Below are positions 18,531-33,500 of a DNA stretch of 64,000 nt, piece after piece. The first letter of the stretch is position 1. Each line of letters begins with the position of its first letter. Position numbers and translations under genes: made by a program. Below the pieces are notes generated by a model. That model was not told the origin of the DNA and searched no databases. It worked only from the letters and a program-made list of their open reading frames with translations. Origin of the DNA: Struthio camelus (Eukaryota; Chordata; Aves; Struthioniformes; Struthionidae); NCBI RefSeq assembly GCF_040807025.1, contig NC_090952.1, forward strand, positions 17,419,068 to 17,483,067, written 5' to 3'.

Positions 18531-21500
18531 TGATGTTAATGCCCAGCGTGCTGCTCCCTCTGCACAGCCTCTCCCAGTGCTGCCTTGGGGGTGTCTCCAC
18601 AGCTTCTTTGCTCCAGCATGGGTGGGATTAGACGGCTGCAATAACTATTTTGGTTGGGGAAATCCCTTCTGCCTGTTACTGAGCACTTAGATGAGAGAAG
18701 AGTAGGAAAGTAGGAGGTGTCAGTACCGCTTCTCTCCACGTAGAACTTGTGGTAGAAAGAGCTGGTTCCTGTGCGTGGTTAAATTGTAGAAGAGGGAGTA
18801 AAAAGCGTTGCTTTTCTGGTTTCCTCCGCCTTCTGAAATGCTTTAAAGCCCTCATTCGAGAGGTGGAATAGTATCCAGATACTTGTTTAGTAGTAGGGTC
18901 ATAAAGCAGGGTAGTGGTATACATCACTAAAACAAGGATGTTAAAATCATGCCATTACAAGCTAACCGGGTCACAAATGTCTAAAATAGCTGTAAATGTA
19001 CATAATATACTGTATGTAAACAGGGCAAAATGTACCTGCAGAGATGACTTTCTCTCAGATAATCAAACAGGTTTTCATCTGTTTCTAAGGAATAGGTTGC
19101 TTGCACACGAGTCTTCTTTTGCAAAGCAATTAAGATGTGTATATACCTGCAGAGGAAAAGATCATGCAGACAAAGGTAGCCAAGGGAATGAAGACGAACC
19201 CTCTTACAAGACGCACATAAGTGAAAAAAGAAGCTGTAATTGGCTTGATAGCATGTTTAGATGGTCTTCAGGTAATGTAGCTTAGTACATAAATTTGAAT
19301 GATTCAGTATTGTTGGTCGAATGACATAATTTTCTGTGTATTGTTTATTATTTACTGTGAAAAATTTTTTTGTTCTTGTTGATTTTTCAGTCAGCATAGG
19401 TTACTCTCTGGCAGGCAAAGATTAAAAATAAATGTAGAGAGCATCAGTATGCTGAGGCGCGGAGGAACTGCAGCTGTTCCACCTATATGTCTTTTTTTCT
19501 ATACTTGTTGTTAGAGGCCTGTAAATAAGTGCATATCCAAATTAAAATGTTGGATTTGGCCTAGAAGCTGCTAACAGTCCTCAAGCATTAATGTTGCAGT
19601 TTGCTGAGGTACCAGTGTCTCAAGTACATTGCAATTAGTAAACCTTTATTTACAGAAAGTAATAGTGATAAGTAATGCAGTATATACCTGAAATTATATG
19701 TGTCTATTACTGGTGAATGCTTCCATAAAATATTGCTGAGCAATGTCAGCCCTTTACAAAGTGTTAACTATTTTAAATTAAATTCTGTGGAGAAACAAAG
19801 CTCTTGTTGATGGTCTGAACGAGGATACAGTTTCAGTTAATAAGTTAACTCATCAGATATCTGACTGCAGCCAAAACAAACGTTCCTGCTTTGCCCCTGA
19901 GTTGTCAGCTCTGTTTTTGTCTCTCGCGATGGATTTTTTTTTTAAAAAGATACGGATTTCTGCTAATTTAACTGCTTAAGCCAGCTCACTGCAGGGACAG
20001 ATGAGACACTAGCTGAGCAAGCTCTGAGGTAGGGAGGGAGCAAAGTAGAGTGGTACTACTACTCCTTTCGGTGACAGTGAACTGTATTTCGTTTAAATTA
20101 CCTTTTGAAACCATACTTGATGCAGTAGCACAAATTTTACAATTTACTGTAAAACAGTAAATAACTAGCAGAGAGTTACGTTTAATTGTCTAATTAAAAT
20201 TGTCACAGTCTGGACGGAATATGTTTGAATGCTGCCAAATTGCAAGATGCACGTGTGGAAACACAGAATGTAAGCTACCGAGAGTTTGAGAGTCTTCCTT
20301 GAAAAGCAGAGACTCAGAGCAGGACTTACTTATGATGACTTCTAGGTGCAAATATTAGTTTTCTTGTCATACTAGATTAAAGGGGCTCATGTAATACACA
20401 GGAGGAAGATCATCAGACAGAAACAAGGAAGGAATGTCATCTTTACGTTATTGTAGTACAACTTCTAGAATGTGCTGCGTATAAAACAAAATGTATGCAA
20501 AAGCGGTCTGGGGAAAAAGTCTGCAAAACTGAAAGTAATGTAGACAAGTTTAAAGAATCACTTGAATCACTCAAAAAAAATAGAAATTGGTTCAAAGGCA
20601 GTTTGGTGGCTTCATATACTTTGATGTAGAAGGAGTATCTGACTATAGGGCATGCATTAAACTTGTGAACAAAGTCAAAATAAAATATGCCATCTAAAAA
20701 TTAAAACTAGACAAAAATCAGCCCTGATAGTCATCTATGAATTTGCTTTATTGCTTCAGAATTTGATATTCAAAATATTTTTTGTAATTAGAACCAGTTT
20801 AATTGTATACCGTATGAAAAGGTACGTTTTTTACACCTGCTTGCATGTAAAGTCACCTGATGCTTCTAATTTCTTTTTAAGCGTACAATTGGAAATTCTG
20901 ATAAGATATTGGGGGGGGGGAAATTTACCCTGAAGGTGGTCAAATACTGGAACAGGTTGCCCAGAGATGTTGTAGAGTGTCCATTCTTCGAGTTATTCAG
21001 ATCTCACTGAAGCCCTAAGCAAACTGATCTAACCTGCTTTGAGCAGAGGATTGGACTAGAGAACCTCTGGAGGCCCCTTTCAATTGAAATTATTATAAAT
21101 AATTCGATATTCTAAATATCATATAGATATTGATTGAGTATTAATAAAAGTTTTGTCACAAGTCCTCAGTCAGCTATGATATTAGTGACTTTTGATGTTA
21201 AATAATTACCTCTTTTTAACTTAAAAGCAGTATAACCAAGTGATGATTGCTAATATTTAGGCAATTGCTAATTTTTAGGTTACTTGTTGTTGGAATTAAA
21301 TCTAGTTTTGAGTTATTTGTGTTTCATACAGGGATTGTGATAAAACTATTGTTTTTAATAAGCATTTGGACGTTTTGATATTAGTTGCATGAAATGTTTG
21401 ACAGGTGTTCCGTAGGCTGAACATGTGGGATAGCAACTTTTCTTCTAGCACGTCTTAGATGGATTTTTAAGTCTGTCGTGTTCAGCAAGATTTGGTTGCT

Positions 21501-24500
21501 TCTACCTGGTACCTTTCAGCAAATCAATAATTAGTTTTTAATCTATAAACCTTCAAGTAACTAATTTGGGGTAGTTTGCGACTGTAGCAGGTAGCAATGC
21601 TTTTTGATATGCTTATGGTGTTGTCTTTGCCTTTCTGTCATTAAAGAGCCAATCACAGTTTTCTGTATTTGTCCTGTGATTACTCTCACCATTCGTTTCT
21701 TTCTAAATTGTGAATGTTACCGACTCATAGTTTGTTAAAGTTTGTCCTATTAAAATCATTCTCCTTTTGAGTTACTTTTAAGTCCTCTTAACACCCTACT
21801 CATCAGTGATCTTGGATGCTATCTACTTCATGCTCTCATGGAGCTTCTGGGAAAAATAACTCAAAAGGTTCAGAGACAGTTTTCTAACTTAAAACATGTA
21901 AGGGGTAGAAGAAAGCTAGAGCTGTGCTTATTATTTCACAGAATTTCTGGAAGAACAGCTCTCCACTGAAAATATGGCATGCAGTAGCTGCTAAAACTGT
22001 AATCATACTTTAATCTTGCTGGTAGATTCTGGTTTTGTGTAAGTTCAGATTTTATATCTATATCTCTATATATCTCTATAAAATATAGATATCCATATAT
22101 AAATATAGATATAGAGGTAGATGTATCAGATTTTTGCATGTAGCCTACTGCTTTGATTCTTTACTTTTTTTCTTCGTGAAGTTTGTTCCTGCCTTCAATG
22201 GAGGCTTCCTTATTTATGCGCCAGTTCTTGAAGCAAGTATACCGAATTTGCAAAATTTCAGTGAGAAACAACACTTATTCATCTCTGCAAATTTCCAGGA
22301 CATATATGGTTTTGTTATACTTTAGTTTATACTATGCATCCTTTGAGTTAGATACTGAGTTCTTTATAGTCGTGTAGCTTTTTAACTTTTTTTTTTTAAT
22401 AGAACCTGTATTTTTGATCTTTGAAAAGTTTCCAACACTTTGAAGTGGATTGTTTGAAATGCAGAGACTTAAAGCCAAAATTATCCGCGTACTACATTTG
22501 ACAGCTTTATTAATATATTTTGACTAGTTTTACTCTAGTTCTGTTATTGAAAGATGTAGCCGTAACAGTTTTATCCTGGAGAGCGCAATTGGGTAAGAAG
22601 TTTCTTACTTCAGCAAATAATTGCTATTCATAGTCTTTTGATCAAAAATAATGCCACGTCTGTTAGTCCACACTGTTTTGTCCTTTGAAACGACTGATGT
22701 ACTTTTTATGCCTGTAAAAAAAGAACCTACTAATATGTGTTGCAGTATCATGGCAGTGCCAGCAGCATGCCTGTGGTGTTAAGGTAAATCTTCTAACTGT
22801 GACTATTGGCCTTATTTTCTTCTATCCGGTACATTATGCCTAGTAACTTGTAATATGTGTCAATCTGGTGATGTTCAGATCTGTGTTCAGGTTGAAATCC
22901 TCACCGGAAGGTGGCATCTGGGTTCATGGCTTTTTAAAAGACCATTTAGTAAACTGCACGTATTTAGATCTGTTACCATTAGCGATTGAGTCATTTTCTT
23001 GTATTTTCCTTGGGGTTACGTCGGACCATTAATTAGTACTGAACTAAACTGTTTCAGTTTAAAAAAAAAAAAAAAGCTAAATAAAAATATTTATTGAATT
23101 TTTTTAAACAGAAGATTTTTGTTTTGAAGCGGTCACTGACTGACGTTCTGAAGTCACGCTGCTAGTTAACCACGTAATTCTAGTGGTTTTTACGGCCTGA
23201 GCCTGGTGCAGTCATTTCTCTGTGTACTTCTTTCTTAATCTGTGGTACAACTGCACAGTCGTGCCATTTCTTAGTTCTTAACAGCTCCTTTGAGAAGATC
23301 TACTAGGTAAATATAGTTTGATTTCTGTGGATAAATAATATTATGTGAAGCTTCTAAAGTGATTTTTTGCTTGACTGTGCTTTTCTGTAATATATACTAT
23401 CCTTTGAATGTATTGCTAATCGTCTTTTTAACATATCTAGTCATAAGGAGGGGGATAGACAGCTCAATGTAGCAAAGCCACGTGAGTGTAGTACAGGTGA
23501 CATTTCTTTCTCTTAAGTTCGTTGTGATTTCAATAGAAAACGGTGAAACCTTATTAGGAGCAATTGTGGCAGCTTGAGTTTTAGATAGTAGAGCTGTTCA
23601 CTAGGATTTTTAAACGTTTATGCGTTTGTCTTCAGGCACCCAAAGTAAAGCAATTAATGTCAGTCAGGAATTGCTCTACTTTCATCATTTGCGGTATAGC
23701 TTTCTTTTTTTATTTCACGCAGTAAACACCGTTTTGACTTTCTGAAACAAATTAATCGAATGTGCTAAGTGAAGAATATAACTTCCTTATGCCTTCTCAC
23801 TTGTAAATTTGGTTTTCTTTCTTATAACTACTGAAAATTGGTATGTTGTCTTCATAGCATCTTGTACTGAAATAGAATGATAGAATTCTGATATATTTTA
23901 GATAGTTTTCTTTAATAGTGTCTAATAATGTTAAATAATAGTTTTCTTTAATAATGTCTAAAATGCAGACTTTTTGGGGGGATGCTAGTCGCTTTACATA
24001 TCATCTTCTGTAGCCCAGACCGTAGCATTTTGCTTTAAACGGTATTGTCATACAGACAGTTGTTAATATGTTAATTGGTTCATATTTTGATTGTTGCTAT
24101 TTCTTTAACCTATTTCCCTGGGGCTTTGCGGTACTAGGAGAGCCTCTGCTGCTGGGCTGTGGCCCAGCTGTGTCAACAGAGCCTCCTGGTGATTTTTTTC
24201 TGCTGCGGTGGTCATAGTAGACACTGACACAAAGGAAAAATGACAAAGTGCTCCTCACTAGAGCAGTTATAAACTAAGTTATAGTAACTGTGTTCGATCA
24301 TCAGGGCTACAACTCTTATAAATCAAACTGGAACATCGTACAACGTGTGGCAAACTGGATAGAATGAGAAGTATTTCACAGTCCTAGTTAATATGCATGA
24401 CGTCAGCATGGCTGAACACTATATAGAGAGAATATATGCGTTACATAGTTTTTTTATGTTTATTTTTACGTATGTGTTATAACGATGTTTTGTTGTTGCG

Positions 24501-27500
24501 AGTAGTTTAACTTGCATGTGATTGATTTTCTAATGAACCTCAGCTAGTTCAAAGAGGTGTTTTCGTGTTTCTTTAATTCGTTGTGCATGAAACCTTATAC
24601 CTGTTTTCGTTATTACAGTTAGGTGCTGTGGAGCGGTTCCCTCTCCTTTGAAAGGGTATTTCCAATTGAAAGCTGAGAACACCATGAGGATATAACGTGT
24701 TTTTATGCTAGGGCATTACAGTATTTACCAAATCAAGTTTATCTCCCTCCTGTTACATTTTTCTGACATTCTGCCACCAACTATGTAGGTGCTGGGGACA
24801 CTTTTCGTACTTGTTTTCGCATTTTTGAAGTTTCAGAAATGCTTCTGGTGAAGAGCAGAAAAGTCTTTACTGATGTGGAAGAACTTATAACCTCCCTAAG
24901 TTACAGACACTTTAACACAATGCAGGAAGTTTCTGTGTGTGCTGTATGCCAGCGTGCTGAATGCCAGTGCTGACTGGAATCTTAGGGCATACTGTAGAAA
25001 TATGTTCATATGTAGCTGTATTTGAATTTAAACTTGGTGTAATATAATGTATTTTTTTCCAAATTAATCTTGTAAGTAGGTAAACTGATATGCCCAAGCA
25101 TATATTTCTGTAATTACATTGTAACTATGTGATTTGAAATGTTAAGCAGATGATTCTTAATTCCAGTTCTTGCTATGTAATTTGACTTACTGCTGACAGT
25201 AAGTCAAACAGTAGTTATTCCAAACAGTAGTTGACGTGTTCTCTGAATTGGAAAGGAGCTGTCATTTTGGCTGATGGCATGGGGGTTCTTGCAAATAAAG
25301 TTGAGGTGGTTTTGCTGAAACAAAAAAGTCATTCATTGACTTGGAAAACCTGTATGTTGAACAGATTAGAACTTATTTAAAAGGATGATGGAAGCATCAA
25401 CATGGCTTTGAACACAAAATTCCTCCTGGTATTTTAGATGTAATTGTTCTCAGTGATCTCTAGCTTTTTCTTCGTAATTATTTTTTGAGAAAATACTCGT
25501 GTGTGACAGAGGAGGATTCTAAAAGGTATACTTAAATGTGTGCAACACAACAGTAAAATCTAGATTTTGCTGGAATTAAATTGTTATTTCTGTATTAAGA
25601 TTCCGTTTCTTCGTCTCTCTGACCCAGGTGGCAAAGCTGGCAGCTGTTTCTTCTGGTCTGCCATGTGCATCTATTACTGTATATGCAGCAACAGAAAAGG
25701 AATCAAAAGTGCAGCTGATGAAACCAAATCAGGTAAGATTCTTACTGCTTGTCTGTTTTTAAAAGAATATTGCATATCTTTCCGTTGAATTATATTACTC
25801 AGTAAATGAAAAATATATCTAAGAAGTATGTGATAATACAAATTACCTTCTAAATAATTGACCACTATAGCACAGATAGTCAAAGCATAAAGAGAGTTAC
25901 TGCAGTAAGTTAGTGAAGTTTTATCTCATTTCAAATTTCCAGACTTAAGCCAGGTGAAGTAAAATAATATAATGCTTGCCGATAATAGTATTCTTTCTAC
26001 TGTATAATTTCTAGTAATATATTATATGCATCTTCCAACTGTTCTTGCTCGTGCTTTTTCTGATACAAAATCTATTTTTATCATACTTAGTAATGCTGCT
26101 TCTCAGAACTTATGTAATACTTCCTGTTTTCCTTTCTTAAAAAGTTAAACTATAGTCATACTTTTGTAAATTAAGATTTGTAAGTATAAAAGCGATAAAT
26201 GATTTGATGTGGAGGTTTTATTCGCTCTAGCAGGAAGAATAAGGAAGGATTTAATGTCTTGAAAAACACTATTCAGTGCTAGTCAGTAATCAGTGTTACT
26301 GATTATTAACTGTTATTCAGTTAGTCAGTGTCCAAAACTGTCTCCCTGCAGTACAGTTATGCTTTTCTTTCCAGCTTCCAATTTACTCCTCACCGCCTCT
26401 GAAGTCTAAGTACATTGAAGAACAACCTGGCCATTTGCAGAAGGCATTTTCTTCAGTCAGAAAGACAACCAGCCGCTATATTGGGTGGTGCAAGGTAAGA
26501 AATACCTGCCTCTAAAGTTTCCTGCAATTCATGACAGCACTAGACTAAAACATTAAAATACAGCATATTTCACCCTGTTCTTTTTGCAGTTCATTGTATC
26601 AGCATAGACCTGGAAGTTAAGATGCAAAAATAAGCCCTTTTCCCTCCCTTTTCTGTACTGTTTTGAGACCAGAGAACTTAGGTACCTGGGTAACTTCTTA
26701 CTTGCAGAACTCCACTGCCTGTTAAGAAGTATGAATTTGAACTGCTTAAGAATCTCAGGTTGGCTACCCTCATTTGTTGCCTTTTTGAAGTAAATTAATG
26801 GATACTAGGGACAGTTGACAAAATGAATGCTATTATAGACCTTGACTGGGTCATTTACTCCGTATTTTATGCAATAAAACTAGTCACCGAGTAGTAATAC
26901 ACATTACAGATACATACGTTTAATCCTACATTAGGCAAATTTGCATGAGAGGTTTTTTTTTTTTTTTTTCCAGATTAGCTGATACAGTTGGCAGAAACAA
27001 ATGTTTTTCAGACAGACATATTTTTCTAACTATCTTTGGTCCAGTAACATGTTTTTTGTCTCCCTGAAACTTTATGTTGCTTTATATCTTTAGCCTGTGA
27101 CAGGTAGAATAGAACTACTTCTTAAAAATTCATTTCTCAAAAGAGCACAAACGTCATTTAAGAGTAATGCAAATAATTTCAGTCCTAAAGATGTGCAACG
27201 TATTTCATCTTTTTGAAGTACAGTGAGTGACGTACCTATAGCTGTTTGCATAGGAAGAGGGTTTGTCAATTTAGGAATTAAATAGCCATGATCTGGATTT
27301 GTAGGCAGGAGTTATGTATAATATTGGTGTGTTTTTTGTCATCTGCTGTTTTTGACAGTTTTCCACAATATGCTTTGGATCTGTTGAAATTTCAAGCAGC
27401 TTAAAACTTATTTTCTTTCATTTGTCTGAAGACTTGAGTCTTAAAAGTCTACTGTATCTTTTGTATTGTTATCGTAAAACAGAAAGCCTGCATAAGGAGC

Positions 27501-30500
27501 TCGTGTTCTTGCAGACTGTCCCTATGGTAAACGTTACCGGTGCAAAATTAGTGAAAAAGGAAAGAAATTCAGTCATACAAAAGGAAAAAGTAAAGACAGC
27601 CTTTAAATTTTATGAGTGTCAATAGGGAGTGATCAGTAGTTGGGTGGATGGTGTATGTATCCATATGGGTAGCCTGAAGGAGATGTACAAATCCAAAATA
27701 TGTGTCTCGTTCACAGAATTATCGTGATGATTTTACTGGATCAAGTAATTGCTGCAAGCTCCATCTGTATGCTCTGTAGAGAATTTTGTCTCTTTACAGC
27801 ATGTCAGGATGCCTACATGTTAGTTGTTTTTGCATGTGACATAGCTTCTTTCTATTTCCTTGGCACAGAACAGTTTTAGGATTTGTGTGGTTCTCTGGTG
27901 AATACCGACTTATAAACCAAGTACTGGGTAGTTGTTTATGCCTAATATTACTACAAGTAGCAACCTAGATAGCAAGAAATAATAAATTAACAAAACACGA
28001 TATCTTGATTGTTAAATACATGAAGTAACTAGAGCAATGTTTTATGTGTAGTCATACCGTTTTTTTCCTCTGTATTTTACTCCATGAGGCAGCATTCATC
28101 CTTGATTTCTTTTGTTATTTGTCTAACTTTCAGATTTTACATGTCCAACTCAAACAATTTTGTTGCCACCAGTCATTATAGCACTTATTTGATGATCAGT
28201 AGTGGAGGCAACTACATTGTAGTGTACTTGAAATGCAAGAGAGTATGCATTCACTGCTTAGTTTAGGTTTACCCTTAGAAACAAAGGTTGCCCATACTTA
28301 GGAGTGTGAAGATCCAGGTACTATCAACAGAGAGCTAGCTGCCTCCAAAGGGCGCGTTAGAGTACCTGATTTAGATACTTTAGGAATCACAAGCTGACAG
28401 CACCCCACAATAACTGGTAAAGCAGTCTATCATTAACTAGTTGTCAAAAATACCTTTACAACTAGGTTACTGAATGTTCTAGGCGTAGAAGAAAATGTGA
28501 TACCTATCATCATGGTGTCTTAACTGCTCAAAGCCAGGAGCTCCCCAATAGCTGAAATTGTTTGTCCCGCAAGGCCAAAGCGGTTCCTAGCACTCTCATC
28601 CCTGCCATCTCTTTAACTTTCTGCTCATAGAATTCCTGTTTTAGTAGCACTGGTGGGTGAAATAAGAGCTTGTCATAGGACCCCTAGTGCCATCTCTTAT
28701 TCTTCAGGAAGAACATCTGCTTCTCAATTTTCACATCACCTAAAGCAGCTTTTTAGCATGACTGCTGTTAGTTATATGAAATTTTATGTATGTATTTTCC
28801 TCTTATGAACAAAATGAACTTGATTATTTTGAAAATAGCAAAGAAATCAAAATATGTTCCTGCATTTTCTGTAAATTCTGATTCCATTGATCTGTGAAAA
28901 CTTCATCAGTGGCTGTTATTATGTAGTTTATAATTTAAAATAATTCACTTATAAATGTGTGTCAAACTTGTCTATGCCCATAAACGTCGAGGAGTAAGTT
29001 AATGCTTCAGAGACTGACTAGCAGTGACACCTCGTGGTACAAATTCAGTGTTACTGGAAACAAATTCAGTGAGATAACTCGAGATGACATTGTCTTTTTT
29101 TTAATTGATCTCCTAAAGAATGAGTGCTTACTTGATTTGTTCAGCAGTCTTAGGACAGTAATGATAATAATCGACTGCTAGAATTCTTTTTGCCTAGATG
29201 AGGAAAAGTTTGTACCTAAATATTTTGACAAATTTGAAAGGAGTAAAGCAAAGTGGTTGAACGCACGTTTCAGACAAAATGAGTATTGCCTATCGAAGAT
29301 CTTCAGGGAAACGGATGTACCATTTTTACAGACAGAAAAACCAGGCCTGTTTTACTGGGTAAACCTCTTTAGGGAAGAGGAGATTACATTTTATTACTGA
29401 ATTTTCACATATTGAAGTTCAGATGTTTTCCTTCTCAACAGTTTTGTTCCCAATAAATTTATTTTGAAAAAGCTCTCATTATATTAAATTGGAAATATTT
29501 AACTATATATGGGTGGAAGTTTAAGAATTATGAATGTGGTACACAAAAAAGGACTAGATCTCTGCACCACCACTGTAGAAGTTCATGGATCTGTTTCTTG
29601 TGAAGTTATGTAGTTATTTGTTTTTCTCATTGTGCTAAACCATATGTACCAACAGGGTATTTTTGTATTGAAAACATCTACTTTTGCAAAGTATTTGCAT
29701 TCATTTAATGTTTTCTTTTTTTTTGTAGGGTGCTTTTGTCTTTGTTAAAAATGGAATGATGGATTCGATTCAATTTGGAAAAGGTAGGCAAACTGCATAT
29801 TTCTTAATGGACTGCTATCTGTTGTTTGTCCTTGCAACCTAGCTGGTTAAAACCAGAAAACAGCAAATTGTACTTGGCCAGGGCGATGGAAGGGGACTGT
29901 ACTGGAATGCTTCCTGCAAGCGTGGAAAAAAGGATTGGGGGGGGGGGGGTCGTTGTTCGTTTGCTGTATCACTGTGGAGTTTCAATTCTCTTCTGAAATG
30001 AGAGAAATAACCAGTTAAGTAGTCTTACTCCTCTGATTTTGGTCTGTGATGTTTTGTGATCCTCTGATATTGTTTTTGTAGCTTCTGAATATTGTACGTA
30101 CAGTCGAAGCGTTAGATTTTACTGTGATGCTGATGAGGGAAGGCATAGAGAATGTTTCTTACACTTCCATTTCCTTACATTCTGCAGAATATTTTCTAAA
30201 GTTTGAGGAAGGCAATGTTCATTTAAATAGGTACCATGTAGGCAATGCTATTGTGTAAACCGTTGAGTGTGCATGTGACACGCAAATACTTAAATCTTGT
30301 TAGTAGTTTTAACTTACAGTTTGTTTTGTTCTTAGAATTGTAGAACCCCAGAATGACTGAGGTTGGAAAGGACGTTTAGAAATCGTCTAGTCCAACCACA
30401 CTGCTCAAAGCTGGGTCAGCTAGAGAAGGTTACTGAGGTCTCCAAGGCTGGAAACTGCACGTTCTCTCTTAATTATGGAAATAACTTTTTAATTCTAGCA

Positions 30501-33500
30501 TAGACTACAAATAGTATTTGCATTCAAGTTCCTTATCAGCAATTACAGATAAAAATAATTTTCCTTAAAAATAGTGAATTGAAAGATTCCAAAATATGTT
30601 ATCTGTCTATAGTAACATACAGTAAAATAAAAATGTGATATGTTTTCCTTTCCCATTCCTTTCCTTTCCCATTGAGTCTTAATGCTAACATTTTATAAAA
30701 CAGGAAGTATCTAAAGAGAAAAATTGTTAACACTGTTTGCTGATATGTTTTGAGGACCTTTGATTAGAATTCTGGGCCTGTCTAAAACACTTTATATAGA
30801 GTATGTGCCTGGAAAAAAAGGCATCTTCAGTCATTAACAAAAACCCAATCCTGGACTGTGTTCAACTTTGGATACGTACAGTTCTACTTCCATCTTTATT
30901 TCTTAAGTGGTGAATAAGAGAAAAAAGATTCAAACTGAACTGCTATGATACTTTTTTTTATTATTATTATTCTAAGATGCTTATGTTTACCTCAAGAATC
31001 CACCACCAGAATTTCTTCCCAAAGCTGGAGTAATTACAGTATCAGGCCTAGCTGGCGTAGTGCTGTCAAGAAAAGGTAGGGATTTTCTGCTTATTTTCAA
31101 AGATTATCATGTTTAATATGTAGCAGCTTTAATGAACTAAAGATTTTTCTGAAAGATGGGCGAAAACCTATGTAACTAGTATTTTCTAAAAATCATTCAT
31201 GATAAAATTTGAAGGGACGTTATTATTTCTTTTTTAACTCTATAAAATTGTAAAAATAAACATATACAGTGTTACTGAATGTTGTTTGTATGTTAAAGTA
31301 AATTCAATGCCTTAAATCATTTACTTGATGAAACTTTATAATTTATTTTACTTGGAATGTTTACCCGTATTGTGCTCTTGGATAAAACCTCATTTTTCTA
31401 GTAATTGGAAACACTTACATCAGTGTACCGTGTGAGTTATGAGCACAAGGAGCTGTTAAGGAAGCATAGGTCACCATAGCTGAGAGACAGAATATTGTTG
31501 TGACTTAAAACCTGGCTAAGACCAAGTAGTGAGAGCAGGATTACATGGTCGTCGTTAATGGTAGAATCAACAGAAATGCAAGGTAGGACACTTAATTTGA
31601 GTGTATTCATTATTGGTTTTCAAAAACAGTGTGTATATGGGAGGAATTTAGATACAAATTAATATTTAAGATTGTTGAGTATAGTGAAAACTAAGGGAAT
31701 TTAGAGAGAGGAACAAAAGGAGCGTTGGCATTTGGATAATAGATACAAGAGAACAGACATTGGAAGGAATGGTTTCAGCAATATTGAAGCCAAAAGGGTA
31801 ATTCATACGGATATAGCATCCTCTCATTTCAAGATAAGTACTAAAGAAATGATACTTCACCTGCTGGAAAACAAATGTTCAGAAAATGCGTATCTGTATT
31901 ACCTGAGCATGTGTGTGTCTGAATATTTCACAAAACAAAAGGAGTGAATCAAAATTTTGGCAGATTAGTAAAAGTTTTCTTACTGTATCCCTACCATTTA
32001 TTTGGTGGACAATGAAAAACAAAAAAGACTCAGACCCTTGTCAATAAACAGGAACTTGCAGCTAGCCCAGCTGGTCTCACGTTTGAACACAGGGTCCCAG
32101 TTTCCAGGCTTCTGGTTGCTCCAAGTTCAGGAGTCTGTGTCCTTGAGAGAGCTCACGTAGAGCTAGTGATGAACCACAGCAGCTCCTAAATTACGCTAAC
32201 GTTCTTTTCATTTCTCAATCAAATTTTCCAGTATTGTGAAATTATTTCTGAATCAAGAAACCAACCTTCAGAATATCAGCGTTTTCTGCATACGTCACTG
32301 CAGCAGTTTACTAGACTGCAATCACAATTCTGTCTTCTCTGCTCCAACCATACTGAGGATGTTTGGTGTAAACAATTATCAGGGGTTAAACAGTTGCATG
32401 TATATGACTCCACAGTTCTACATTTCATTAGCATCTAATTATTTACAACATTTGGTTTTATACAGGTTCGAGATTTAAGAAAATTGTTTATCCATTGGGA
32501 CTTACTACTTTAGGAATTTCGGTTTGTTACCCAGCTCAGTCAGTAGTAATTGCTAAGGTAAGTTTACTTGTGTTTTAGTACTGAATTAACAGTGATTTTA
32601 GTCACAGGATTCCAATTTCACTTGACTTAACTATCTAGGGACTGGGAGTTGGAATTCAAATGTATTTTCATTAATTCATATAATGCATCACAGATGTTAA
32701 TTGCGTAACTATCAACAGTGCATGAAATGGCTGAATTTAAAAACACAGTTGCACAGCATCTTAATTTTAAATCCTCATTTCTCAAAGAACTAAATGCAGG
32801 TGATATTATCTTGCTGAAATAAATTGAGATGTCTTATGTACTTTTGATAGATGTGCAAATTGAAAAGCTATATAATTGCATTTTTTATTAGAATTCCATA
32901 TTTTCCAGTTACTGTTGTCTTGTCTACCTGATTAGAATGTGTCTTGGCTAGTTATGCAGAAAAGCTGTGCCATATGTATTTTTCTCCATGCAAGAATTGT
33001 TTGCACACAACTGTGTGGTATACAGAAAGTGAATTGAAAAGAATGTAAAATCTCTAATAACTCCTCCTTCAGTTTACCAATATTTCCTATTTAAAAGGCA
33101 CCTGTTGCTTCATAAGAATTGTTCTGAGTTTCTTGGCAGACTTTGTATTTCTGAACTGCGCTTCTTTGTGAAATTCTTGAGGTAGGAAAATTTAGTTCCA
33201 ATAGTTCTGTTTAGTTCTAGGATTTAATCAACAATTTAGTTAAATGGTCAGACTTAAATCTGGACAGAAAGCTTTATGGAACATTGTCCTAAAATCTGAT
33301 TGAAAAGCAAAACTAATATGGAATCTCTACCTTGACGTTATGATACATCGGTGGTAGTTTTTACTAATTTTAACCTGTATGCTTACACTTCCAAAGTACT
33401 TGAGAAGATATTGCAAAGATCTATGGTATGGTTGAAATCTGTGGGCCACCTTATATTACTGCCCTGATGTGTTTTTGCCGTTACGCAAATCAATGAAGAT

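Larger units (their letters stand above)
18155..25627 (+). other. APOOL intron 1
   Basis: This 7.5-kb intron contains a CR1 fragment (20921-21115), an AT-rich palindromic tract near 22045-22125 and a 12-bp hairpin (25181-25208). No further exon was recognised. Confidence 0.8.

Noticed and set aside
17821-18641. Long open frames on both strands in the CpG island (up to 196 codons on the minus strand)
   Set aside because: GC-rich sequence lacks stop codons by composition. The translations are low-complexity Arg/Ala/Pro/Gly, and the only conserved start is the APOOL MATK at 18143.
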